From: SFTJ01 sp905210415
Lineage (GTDB): Bacteria; Bacteroidota; Bacteroidia; Bacteroidales; Muribaculaceae
DNA length: 64,000 bases
Assembly (NCBI GenBank): GCA_902476295.1
Contig: CABSDC010000002.1
Location: 1-64,000, forward strand
Direction of reading: 5' to 3'
The position numbers and the translations under genes are program-made. The first letter of the stretch is position 1, and every line of letters starts with the position of its first letter. This document shows, piece after piece, positions 35,705 to 44,600 of this stretch. The notes beneath the pieces were generated by a model, which did no database searches, was not told the DNA's origin, and was given only the letters and a program-made list of their open reading frames with translations.

Positions 35705-37657
35705 TTAAGCGTCTTTTTTTGACTTAATACAAGCTGTAATGAAATATACACACAATGCTGCGTATATCACAACTGCCAAGCCATTGAGCATATTGTCGTT
35801 GAATGGACAGGTGTATTCAAAACCAGCGAAACGCATACCTGCGCTCACTACACCCATCAATGCACCACCGGCAATAAAGCCAGAAGCAATCAATGTGCCG
35901 CGTTCGCGACGAGCATCGTTGATTTCTTTTTTCTTTGAACGGCTACTTACAAGCCAGTTGATAGCACCACCCATAAGCAATGGGGCATTAAGGCTCATAG
36001 GAATAAACATACCCAGCGAGAATGCCAATGCTGGCACACCAAGCCAGTTGAGGAGTATGGCAAAAATTGCACCGACAATGTAAAGCATCCATGGTGTTTC
36101 ACCGCCCATCATCAGAGGGTCAATCACGGCTGCCATAGCATTGGCCTGTGGTGCCACAAGTGCGTTTTCTCCGACGAAACCATAGACCTTGTTCATTACC
36201 AACATCACACCGCCAACAGTTGCGGCAGAAACCAAAGTGCCGACAAACTTCCAAGTTTGTTGCTTAGCAGGAGTGTTACCAATCCAATAGCCAATCTTCA
36301 TATCGGTAACCATACCGCCAGCCATTGACAATGCAGTACATACCACACCACCAATCACCATTGATGCTACAATACCAGAAGCGCCCTTCAACCCGATGGC
36401 AACAAATACACCTGAAGCGATAATCAGTGTCATCAAAGTCATACCAGACACAGGGTTTGATCCCACAATCGCAATTGCATTAGCAGCAACGGTAGTAAAG
36501 AGGAATGCTATAATGGTCACAACCACAAAGGCCACAATAGTTTGCATCAAATTGTGTATTACGCCAAAATAGAAGAACACAAACACTACGATTAGCGCTG
36601 CCATCGCAGAGAATGCAAGCACTTTCATAGAGATGTCTTTTTGTGTGCGAACCACATTCTTCACCACGTCGCTCTTGCCACCAATTTCTTTTCCTGCAAG
36701 GCCAACAGCATTCTTGATGATTCCCCACGATTTAATGATGCCAATCACACCACTCATGGCAATACCGCCGATACCGATATAACGAGCATAGCCCTTGAAA
36801 ATATCTTCTGGCGCAATTGCTGCCATTTCTGGGTTCATACCCATAATCGGAACAATCACCCACCAAACGAATGCGCTACCCGCAAAGATTATAAAACTGT
36901 ATTTAAGACCTACAATAAAGCCAAGACCAAGAACGGCAGAACCAGTGTTAATACCGAACACCATCTTGGTTTTGTCGGCCAAAGCATTCAATGCAGGAAT
37001 GGCACGTGTAGAAAGTGTCTCACTCCACCATCCAAAGGTTGAAAGCATAAAGTCGTAAAGACCGCCAATAGCACCAGCTATGACCAATGGCTTGGCTTGA
37101 TCACCACCCTTCTCGCCCGACACAAGCACTTGTGTTGTGGCTGTAGCTTCTGGGAATGGAAATTTGCCGTGCATTTCGCTCACAAAGTATTTGCGGAATG
37201 GTATGAAGAACAATATACCAAGCACACCGCCGAGCAATGAGCTCAAGAAGATTTCAAGGAAGCTAACGGCAATTTCTGGGTACTTGGCTTTGAGGATGTA
37301 TAAAGCTGGCAATGTGAAAATTGCACCTGCCACTACTATACCCGACGATGCGCCAATCGATTGCACAATCACATTCTCACCAAGTGCATTTTTTCGCTTC
37401 ATCGCATTCGACATACCTACAGCAATAATAGCAATAGGAATAGCAGCTTCAAACACTTGTCCTACCTTCAGTCCAAGATAAGCGGCAGCTGCACTAAAAA
37501 TCACAGCCATTATCAAACCCATCGACACTGAGTATGGTGTCACCTCTGGGTATTCACGATCTGGACGAAGAATAGGTTGATACATCTCGCCCTCTTTCAG
37601 TTCGCGAAAAGCGTTGTCTGGTAGATTTACCGACAATTTCTCTTTTTCTTCTTGCAT
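35705..37657 (-). CDS. OPT family oligopeptide transporter
   Basis: A polytopic inner-membrane transporter of 650 residues using the ATG at 37657; a longer frame from 37741 adds 28 basic residues and runs across the probable promoter. The N-terminal cytoplasmic segment (FRELKEGEMYQPILRPDREYPEVTPYSV) is characteristic of the bacterial OPT clade. Many hydrophobic helices follow, including AAAAYLGLKVGQVFEAAIPIA, and the family's EMHGKFPFPEATATTQVL loop. Substrates of this clade are taken to be small peptides. It is monocistronic, with its own promoter and terminator. Confidence 0.93.
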   Translation of the reverse strand: MQEEKEKLSVNLPDNAFRELKEGEMYQPILRPDREYPEVTPYSVSMGLIMAVIFSAAAAYLGLKVGQVFEAAIPIAIIAVGMSNAMKRKNALGENVIVQSIGASSGIVVAGAIFTLPALYILKAKYPEIAVSFLEIFLSSLLGGVLGILFFIPFRKYFVSEMHGKFPFPEATATTQVLVSGEKGGDQAKPLVIAGAIGGLYDFMLSTFGWWSETLSTRAIPALNALADKTKMVFGINTGSAVLGLGFIVGLKYSFIIFAGSAFVWWVIVPIMGMNPEMAAIAPEDIFKGYARYIGIGGIAMSGVIGIIKSWGIIKNAVGLAGKEIGGKSDVVKNVVRTQKDISMKVLAFSAMAALIVVFVFFYFGVIHNLMQTIVAFVVVTIIAFLFTTVAANAIAIVGSNPVSGMTLMTLIIASGVFVAIGLKGASGIVASMVIGGVVCTALSMAGGMVTDMKIGYWIGNTPAKQQTWKFVGTLVSAATVGGVMLVMNKVYGFVGENALVAPQANAMAAVIDPLMMGGETPWMLYIVGAIFAILLNWLGVPALAFSLGMFIPMSLNAPLLMGGAINWLVSSRSKKKEINDARRERGTLIASGFIAGGALMGVVSAGMRFAGFEYTCPFNDNMLNGLAVVIYAALCVYFITACIKSKKDA

Positions 37658-37693
37658 AATATATTTTTTAATGTTGATATTTCTCTCTCTTTG

Positions 37694-37723
37694 CGAAGTT
37701 ACATAAAATATTTTTTTTACAAA
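37694..37723 (-). promoter_or_regulatory. Probable promoter of the OPT transporter gene
   Basis: The minus strand reads TTTG, 18 bases, then TAACTTCG, one mismatch from TAnnTTTG. It supports the start at 37657, since the longer alternative start would lie upstream of it. Confidence 0.45.
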
Positions 37724-37904
37724 AATTCTCAGCTTACGCATTTCGCTTGCAGAGTAAATGTTTTATTATATATCATATGCAGATTGATTTTGCGAGGTTG
37801 CATTTAATGTGCTTTGCGACTATCTGTGCGCAGTCTTGACTCAAGCATTAAAATAAAATGCCATTATTTTTGCGAAGTATACCTCACACAACATCCATTT
37901 TTAG

Positions 37905-37912
37905 TAACTTTG
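37905..37912 (+). promoter_or_regulatory. -7 promoter element of the DUF1846 gene
   Basis: TAACTTTG is an exact TAnnTTTG match, 18 bases before the ATG at 37931, which supports that start over the upstream in-frame one at 37814. The nearest TTTG (37869-37872) is too far to be its -33 box. Confidence 0.5.
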
Positions 37913-37930
37913 CATTCAAATACTAAATTT

Positions 37931-39394
37931 ATGAGAATAGGGTTTGACAACGATAAGTATCAAAAGATACAATCAGAACACATTAAGGAGAGAATATCAC
38001 AATTTGACGGCAAACTATACCTCGAACTCGGTGGCAAACTGTTTGACGACCACCATGCAAGTCGCGTTTTGCCAGGCTTTCTGCCAGACAGCAAACTTAG
38101 AATGTTTCAGAAAATCAGCGACAGTATAGAAATCGTGATAGTAATCAGTGCTGCGGATATTGAAAAGAATAAAACTCGTGCCGACCTCGGAATTACTTAC
38201 GATGAAGATGTGTTGCGCCTGCGCGGAGAGTTTCAAAGCAGAGGGTTTATGGTTGGTTCGGTGGTTATTACCCACTACAACAATCAGCCTGCTGCCATCG
38301 CATTCCGTCAACGTCTTGAGCGGGATGGCATAAAGACGTATTGCCATTATCTGATTGACGGCTATCCTCATAATGTGGAATTAATTGCTTCTGACGAGGG
38401 TTTTGGAAAGAACGACTATGTGGAAACAAAGCGTCCGTTGGTTATTGTTACAGCTCCTGGCCCTGGTAGCGGCAAGATGGCTGTCTGCCTTAGCCAGCTA
38501 TATAACGAGCATAAACGTGGCATCAGAGCAGGATATGCCAAGTTCGAGACATTCCCTGTTTGGAATCTGCCACTGAAACATCCTGTAAATATCGCATACG
38601 AGGCTGCAACTGCCGACTTGAACGATGTGAATATGATTGACCCATTCCATCTCGAAGCATATAATAAGATTGCTGTTAACTATAATCGCGACATTGAAAT
38701 CTTCCCAGTATTGAATGCTCTATTTGAAGGCATTTATGGTTCAAATCCATATAAATCACCAACCGACATGGGCGTGAACATGGTGGGATTCTGCATCAGC
38801 AATGATGAGGCTTGCTGTGAGGCCTCTAAGGAAGAACTTGTTCGCCGCTATTACGATGCAACCAATAAGATGGCTCTTGGCGCATGCAACGAGGCAGAAA
38901 TCAGCAAAATCAGAATGCTGCTCAGCCAATCTAAAATCAATACTGATTACCGTCGCACAACGATTGCCGCAAAAGAATGCTTGAAGCGAACCAGTCGTAC
39001 TTCTGCTGCCATCGAACTTGAAGATGGCACTATTATTACTGCACATTCTGGCGAACTATTGGGATGTAGTGCTGCCCTATTATTGAATGTCACAAAGCAT
39101 CTCGCAGGTATCGATCATGAATTGAACCTTATTCCTCAATCAATGATCGAACCAATACAATACACCAAGATCAACTATCTTGGCGGCAGGAATCCTCGAT
39201 TACACACTGATGAAGTGCTTGTGGCATTGTCGGTGCTGTCTGAAAACGATGAGAATTGCCGCAAAGCATTGCAGCAACTCCCAAAACTTCGTGGCTGTCA
39301 AGGGCATTGCACCGTGATGCTCACTGATGTAGACCAAAAAATATTTAAGAAGCTTGGAGTAAATCTCACAAGTGAGCCTGTTAAAAAGAAATAA
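37931..39394 (+). CDS. DUF1846 family protein
   Basis: A 487-residue cytoplasmic protein starting MRIGFDNDKYQKIQSEHIKE, the standard DUF1846 N-terminus. Other conserved stretches are LYLELGGKLFDDHHASRVLPG, VIVTAPGPGSGKMAVCLSQLYNEH (with a P-loop-like GPGSGK) and the C-terminal NYLGGRNPRLHTDEVLVAL. The family occurs in many gut bacteria but has no established function. The nucleotide-binding look of the GPGSGK segment is only suggestive. It converges with the inositol-phosphatase gene, with 6 bases between the stops. Confidence 0.9.
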   Translation: MRIGFDNDKYQKIQSEHIKERISQFDGKLYLELGGKLFDDHHASRVLPGFLPDSKLRMFQKISDSIEIVIVISAADIEKNKTRADLGITYDEDVLRLRGEFQSRGFMVGSVVITHYNNQPAAIAFRQRLERDGIKTYCHYLIDGYPHNVELIASDEGFGKNDYVETKRPLVIVTAPGPGSGKMAVCLSQLYNEHKRGIRAGYAKFETFPVWNLPLKHPVNIAYEAATADLNDVNMIDPFHLEAYNKIAVNYNRDIEIFPVLNALFEGIYGSNPYKSPTDMGVNMVGFCISNDEACCEASKEELVRRYYDATNKMALGACNEAEISKIRMLLSQSKINTDYRRTTIAAKECLKRTSRTSAAIELEDGTIITAHSGELLGCSAALLLNVTKHLAGIDHELNLIPQSMIEPIQYTKINYLGGRNPRLHTDEVLVALSVLSENDENCRKALQQLPKLRGCQGHCTVMLTDVDQKIFKKLGVNLTSEPVKKK

Positions 39395-39400
39395 CAGCAT

Positions 39401-40189
39401 TTATCCTGGAAGTCGGGACAACATTGGTGAGATAATCTGTTTAATCGATGGATTGCCCACCAATACCGACACATTCCGGTCTTGACGGAAGAACTCATGT
39501 TCTGCCCCTGCTTCACTTGCTATCAATAAAGCGGCGCAAACATCCCATTCGTGCAAATTGATTTCCCAAAATGCATCAAACACGCCAAGCGCAACATAGC
39601 ATATATCCATTGCTGCTGAGCCCAAACGACGCACAGCACGTGTGATAGGCAATATTGTGCGGAAATTATCCACATTATTGTCGGTAGTGTTCATCTTATC
39701 TACCGGGAAACCTGTGCCAACAACAGCCTTTCTAATATCGGTGGTATCTGACACATGTATAAGTTTTCCATTAAGATATGCACCTTCGCCCTTCACTGCA
39801 TGATACAATTCGTTGATATATGGAGCATACACTACACCCACGATTGTTTCACCGCGATATTTCACCCCAATTGAAACCGAAAATATCGGTAGCCCGGCAT
39901 TATAGTTAGTGGTGCCGTCGAGTGGGTCAATCACCCATTCATAGTCGCTATCGCTTTTCTCCAGTCCAGATTCTTCCGACAATATAGAATGAGTGGGATA
40001 AGCACGTTTGATGCCATTTATTATGGCTTCCTCCGATGCTTTATCCACTATCGTCACTATGTCGGCATCATTCAATTTCGACTCTGGCTTCAAATTGCCC
40101 GAGCGGAAATGCTGCAATTGCAAGCGACCCGCTTCTCTCGCAAAAGATATTGCGTCAAAAAGCAGGTCGTTAATATCTATACTATTCAT
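39401..40189 (-). CDS. Inositol monophosphatase family protein
   Basis: A 262-residue Mg-dependent phosphatase of the SuhB/CysQ superfamily. The metal-binding motif 1 is VIDPLDGTTNYNAGLPIFS, with an upstream Glu in LSEESG. The second motif is HEWDVCAALLIASEAGAE. The substrate could be inositol phosphate, a sugar phosphate or PAP, and is not decided by the sequence. It lies 5 bases after the Lrp-type regulator gene, suggesting one transcript. Confidence 0.92.
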   Translation of the reverse strand: MNSIDINDLLFDAISFAREAGRLQLQHFRSGNLKPESKLNDADIVTIVDKASEEAIINGIKRAYPTHSILSEESGLEKSDSDYEWVIDPLDGTTNYNAGLPIFSVSIGVKYRGETIVGVVYAPYINELYHAVKGEGAYLNGKLIHVSDTTDIRKAVVGTGFPVDKMNTTDNNVDNFRTILPITRAVRRLGSAAMDICYVALGVFDAFWEINLHEWDVCAALLIASEAGAEHEFFRQDRNVSVLVGNPSIKQIISPMLSRLPG

Positions 40190-40194
40190 AATGC

Positions 40195-40668
40195 TTATTC
40201 TTCGTCATCTTCTGGAGCCACAGGAATCTGTCGTTTAAACACTTCTCTGAAGCATATCAACGTTTCGCTGCGAGTGTCTGATAGATTCGATAAGTTCTTT
40301 TGAATCAATCTAAGAAGGTCCTCATTGTTCTTAGCATAGATCTTAATAAACATATCGTATTGACCTGTGGTGTAGTAGCATTCCACCACTTCAGGAATTT
40401 TGCGAATGGCATCAATTATCATTTCTGATTTTGAAGGCTCTTTTAGCAAAAGTCCTATATATGCGCATGTCTCAAAACCCAATGATGAAGGGTTGATCAC
40501 GGTGATAGCCTCTTTGATTACATTCATCGCGTAGAGCTTTTGCACACGTTGGTGTACGGCAGCCCCACTCACTCCACATTCATGAGCAATTTTCAAATAT
40601 GGACGGCGTGCATTTTCTGATAGCATCGTTAGTATTTTATAATCTAACGTGTCAAGTTGAAATCCCAT
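40195..40668 (-). CDS. Lrp/AsnC family transcriptional regulator
   Basis: A 157-residue regulator with an N-terminal helix-turn-helix (LDYKILTMLSENARRPYLKI, then ECGVSGAAVHQRVQKLY) and a C-terminal RAM ligand-binding domain (ETCAYIGLLL through YTTGQYDMFIKIYA). Such proteins usually sense amino acids and bind palindromic sites. It is divergent from a GNAT gene, and the 122-base spacer between them carries an inverted repeat that could be an operator. Confidence 0.94.
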   Translation of the reverse strand: MGFQLDTLDYKILTMLSENARRPYLKIAHECGVSGAAVHQRVQKLYAMNVIKEAITVINPSSLGFETCAYIGLLLKEPSKSEMIIDAIRKIPEVVECYYTTGQYDMFIKIYAKNNEDLLRLIQKNLSNLSDTRSETLICFREVFKRQIPVAPEDDEE

Positions 40669-40684
40669 AATTTAAACTGGTTAT

Positions 40685-40716
40685 TTTGTTTATGTTGTTA
40701 TTGTTTAATATCTTTG
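40685..40716 (+). promoter_or_regulatory. Bacteroidota promoter of the GNAT gene
   Basis: TTTG (40685-40688), 20 bases, TATCTTTG (40709-40716). This matches the consensus at every defined position. The leader to the GNAT start would be about 65 bases and contains the inverted repeat at 40739-40757. Confidence 0.7.
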
Positions 40717-40738
40717 TTATTATTGTCTTTTTATGGTG

Positions 40739-40757
40739 TGTCATTCACCACATGACA
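40739..40757. repeat. Inverted repeat TGTCAT-N7-ATGACA in the Lrp/GNAT spacer
   Basis: A perfect 6-base inverted repeat with a 7-base spacer, inside which GGTG/CACC halves offer an alternative pairing. Its size would suit a dimeric regulator such as the neighbouring Lrp protein, or a small leader hairpin. No experimental or comparative support is available from this sequence. Confidence 0.4.
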
Positions 40758-40790
40758 TTCGAATTATAAATTTATAAAAAATTACAAGAA

Positions 40791-41330
40791 ATGGAAACAA
40801 ATTATCAAAAAATTTCTTCTTCCGATTATCTATTTTCTGAAATTTGCCAATTATATATTGATTCATTTCCTGCTGATGAACGCCGTTCAATCAATCAGTT
40901 AAAGCAAATCCTTGACAGCAATAGCAAATTTTCTATTGTTGCTGCCACAAACGATTATGAATTTGAGGGTTTCGCGTCTTTTTGGCGTTTCGATGAGTTT
41001 GTATATATCGAGCACCTTGCTGTAAATCCTAACCTTCGCAATCGAGGTGTCGGGAAAAAATTTGTTGAATACATTCAAGGTTGTTTCAAAAACGACAAGA
41101 TTGTGATTGAGGTGGAACCAGATACTGACTCTCTTACACACCGAAGAATCGGTTTCTACATCCGTCTCGGCTTCGCTTTAAGAAAAGAAGTGAAATATAT
41201 TCAGCCACCATATTCATCCAATCAAAACTCTTTGGAATTATGGTTGATGACCTATGGAGATTGCACAGATGAGCAACTCGCCAAATACACAGAAACTATC
41301 AAAAAAGAGGTCTACTACGATTACCAATAA
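40791..41330 (+). CDS. GNAT family N-acetyltransferase
   Basis: A 179-residue acetyltransferase. The acetyl-CoA binding motif A is visible as LAVNPNLRNRGVGKKFVEYI (RNRGVG corresponds to Q/RxxGxG/A). It is preceded by the beta strand YIEHLAVN and followed by GFYIRLGFALRKEV. The acceptor is unknown. It is divergent from the Lrp/AsnC gene and ends before the accessory region. Confidence 0.88.
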   Translation: METNYQKISSSDYLFSEICQLYIDSFPADERRSINQLKQILDSNSKFSIVAATNDYEFEGFASFWRFDEFVYIEHLAVNPNLRNRGVGKKFVEYIQGCFKNDKIVIEVEPDTDSLTHRRIGFYIRLGFALRKEVKYIQPPYSSNQNSLELWLMTYGDCTDEQLAKYTETIKKEVYYDYQ

Positions 41331-41495
41331 TACAATAACACAATTAAAGGCTTTTTGAGAATTGATAACCAATTGATGTAAAAAGACAATCAATCTTAAA
41401 CCCAATTCGGTCGTTAGTGGTTGGATGTATTTCGGAATTTTAGAAGTGCAGATTTTATGGGTATTTCCGCGTTGTCAAAAAACGCTCGCCGGTAG

Positions 41496-41515
41496 GGCCA
41501 CGGCATGTCGTGGCC
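41496..41515. repeat. REP-like palindrome 1
   Basis: GGCCACG (41496-41502) pairs with CGTGGCC (41509-41515) around GCATGT. No T-run follows, so it does not look like a normal terminator. Its G+C-rich core resembles bacterial interspersed palindromic (REP) units. Confidence 0.55.
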
Positions 41516-41549
41516 TCATAAAACATTGATATCCAATGCAGTAAACACA

Positions 41550-41583
41550 CCTGCGCGGACGTGGCATACCACGTCCGCACAGG
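41550..41583. repeat. REP-like palindrome 2
   Basis: GCGGACGTGG (41555-41564) pairs perfectly with CCACGTCCGC (41569-41578) around a CATA loop. After one mismatch CCTG pairs with CAGG on the outside. It shares a GGCAT core with palindrome 1, 35 bases away. The absence of a T-run argues against simple termination. Confidence 0.6.
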
Positions 41584-41642
41584 TGACGGTCTGTCGAATC
41601 TGCAAAATACTACTCCAAAATCCTCTAACGCATATTGCTATT

Positions 41643-44600
41643 TCAAGCTAAAGATGTCTTATAAAAACCGAAAGACTCCAAATTGTAGAAACTTTTTTGC
41701 ATGGCTCTGTCATCCTCGCTCATCGTGCCAGCGTCCTCACGCTCGCCAATCTCTTGGGCGAGTGTCTTAAGCGATTCCACGGCATTCTCAGGCGCTTTGC
41801 TGATGTTCTCCTCGCCCTTGGCGATGGTGCTGTCAATCTTCTCCTGAGTGTCCAAGAGTTGGTCAATGTAGCCACCCACCTTGCTTGCCGTTTCCACGCT
41901 CATCTCATCACGAAGTTCGGTAAGCATAGCCTTGCGTTTGTCTTGCTTGGCTTTCATCACCTTCTCAACGCTTTCCACCAATGCGCTTACATCGGCATCA
42001 CTCTTGGCTAATGCCTTCATCTCATCCATGATGTCCTTGCGATCGAGGCGCAAGCCGAAGAGTTGTTGCGACACGCCAGTGTTGCCCATCTCCCTATAGA
42101 GTTGCTTGGCATAGTCCATCACCACTCTTGTGGAGTTGTCCACTGCTCTTGCCACGGCAACGCCCTTGGCATTGGTACTCTTATACTTCTTGCCGAGTAT
42201 TGCTCCGAGTTGCTTGTTCAACGCACGGCTTGCGAGATATGTGCCTATCTCATCCACTGTGCGCATAGGCTTCTCCAAGTCTTTGGTGGTCGTTGCCGTC
42301 TCAAGCGATTTCAGCACGCCAGTGAAGTCAAAACGTGTCATATCATCCTGCATGTCCTTTGGTACGGCTTGTTCGATGAACTCCCTCATCTGGTCGGCGA
42401 TTTCCCTGACCTTGCCGGCTTCTTCCTTTCGGGTGCTATCCTTGATGCGTTCCTTGTCCTCCTTACCGCTGATTGCGTCTCTTGTGGCTCTTTCGCTCTG
42501 CTGTTTCAGCAGTTTGTCGAAAGACGTCTTGAGTGTGTCGTACTTTTCCTGCAGTTTGCTTTTCGCGGCCTTTTGCTCGTCGCTTCGCTCTCTGCGGAAC
42601 GCATCAGACAAGATGTATTTATTATCCTCATACCAACGTTGTTTGGCAAGCACTTCCTCACGTTCGGCATCGCTCATCTCCGCAAGCATTCGCTCCCTAC
42701 GCTTGTCGGCAAGATACTTTGCTTTCTCTTTCTCAGGCATCCATTTCACGGCTTCGAGCTCGGCTTTCTGTGCGAGATATTCCTCACGCATTGCAGGGAG
42801 CAGGGTATCAAGATATTCCTGTTCTTGCTCTGCGTTCCACTCCTCTTGTTTGCGCACCACGTCAAGAGCTCTGTCTATTCGGTTGTTTAGCAACAGATCT
42901 CCAAGTTCACGCTTGCTTCTACCAGCCACGGTGTCCAGCACTTTGTTGAATATATCCATTGTGTCGCCGTGTTCTATGCCCAAGTGCTCTGCACTTGCTT
43001 CGAGTTGTTCGGCAAAGTGTTCGGGCGAAATGCCGTCTGGTGAGAGAAATCCGCTCATCATCCTGCGCTCCATGTTGCCGTAGCCGAGGTGCGCTTTCAG
43101 ACCACGCTTCACGCCATTGTCATCCCATAGCAGTTTCACTCCGTTAGCACCCGAGAGCGATTCTGCAATCAGTTCCTCTAACGTTTGTGGAGTGGTGTCA
43201 GCCAGAATGTCAAGAGCCTGGCCATTGCCACGGCACATCTCTTTGGCGGCGTTGTAGCGTGTTCGCACGTACTTGCTGTTAAGCCGCTCGTCAAGACTTT
43301 TTCCGCCTTTGATTGAAAATTCTTCACCGATTTCGCTTGCATTATCTTGCAGGATAGAAATTAATCGTTTATCTTTGCCCTCAGTAAAGGCAGACTCTTG
43401 GTTATTGGACGGACTTGTTATCCTATCCAATTCATCAATAAGTTTGCCTTTTTCTATTTGTGTCAGTTTGTGGTCGTAATATCGGTTTCCGTTATTATAC
43501 ACAGCCACAACTGCCTTGACCGTGTAATCTTCCTTGCCGATTTTCAAACCGCAAACATAATACTGAAACTCAGAAATTTCTTTTTTCTTGTAACCATCCG
43601 CATTAGGCATTGAAGCGATGTAAATTCCCTTTTCAATAATTTGCGGAATGGCGGCAACCGATTGCAGGTGCTCGTCATCTTTGTAGTCGTGTTCAAGAAT
43701 CTCTTTTATGCTTTGTGCCGACACGCTTATTTTATCGCCAGTGTCCGCATTGGTGTATGTGCCACTTATGCCTTTTCCATAGTCCAAGGCGTTTTTCTTA
43801 TCCCTCTTTACATCCTCTGTGCGTTCAATGTCGTTGCCTGTAATAACGGCAGGCTCGCTGTTCCTTAGTTTGTCTATTTTCTCCTTTTTAATAGAATATT
43901 GTTTTCCGTCAATATTCATTGAGCCTGCAATTTCACTTGCTACGGCGAGTTTGTCCATACGCAGGGTGCGTTCCTCGGCCTTGTCAAGGTTTTCCGCTCC
44001 CCTGGTCCCAACGATTGAGTATTGAGACAATTCCCCAATGGCATCCGCTTCCTTGCCCAGAGCCTCATCAAGACGTGCGTTATACTCATCCATCGCCTTC
44101 TGCAACTCATCGATGTGGTCATCCACATACCATTCAGGCAAGTAGAGTTCTCGCTTGTCCACCTTGCCGTTGTTCAGGAACTGGGTATTGCGGAAAGTCC
44201 TCTTCTCTCCAAACATGCCTTTACCCACCACTATTTGGTAGCCGTTACTGCTTGTGAATGCGTCATTGGTGTATTCGTGTTCACGGCCTCGGTCTTCCAC
44301 CTTGGTCTTCACATCTTTGTCGGTGACAAGCATATCTCTCACACGCTCCAATGCCGATTCTCGCTCCTTGTCATCGGCAACGAGTTCTTCGCTCTTAGGT
44401 TCTCTGTCGGCAAGGATTCTCTCAGCGATGCTCTCAGCCGAATAGTATTGGGTTCGGTTGCCGTACTTGCTTGTGTGATGCCATTCATCGCCTCGCATAT
44501 CCTTGGCTATGCGCTTCACCTCGGCAAGGCTCACTTTCGCTTCCTTGCCCGACTCACGGCTGACAATCTCGCTCACCTCTTCGGCAAACTCTCTGTCCAT

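Larger units (their letters stand above)
41331..41642. other. 312-base non-coding stretch with REP-like palindromes
   Basis: No credible gene is seen in this stretch. The first ~100 bases are AT-rich, with a repeated AATTGAT and its complement but no clear terminator. The second half is G+C-richer and holds two strong palindromes (41496-41515 and 41550-41583). It borders the 3' end of the giant polyvalent gene and probably contains the left edge of the inserted DNA, but no target-site duplication can be defined. Confidence 0.6.

Noticed and set aside
37658..37741. N-terminal extension of the OPT transporter
   Set aside because: Lys/Arg/Ile-rich with no family similarity, and it overlaps the probable promoter at 37694-37723.
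37814..37930. Upstream extension of the DUF1846 protein
   Set aside because: A -7 promoter element lies inside it at 37905-37912, and the family start MRIGFD begins at 37931.
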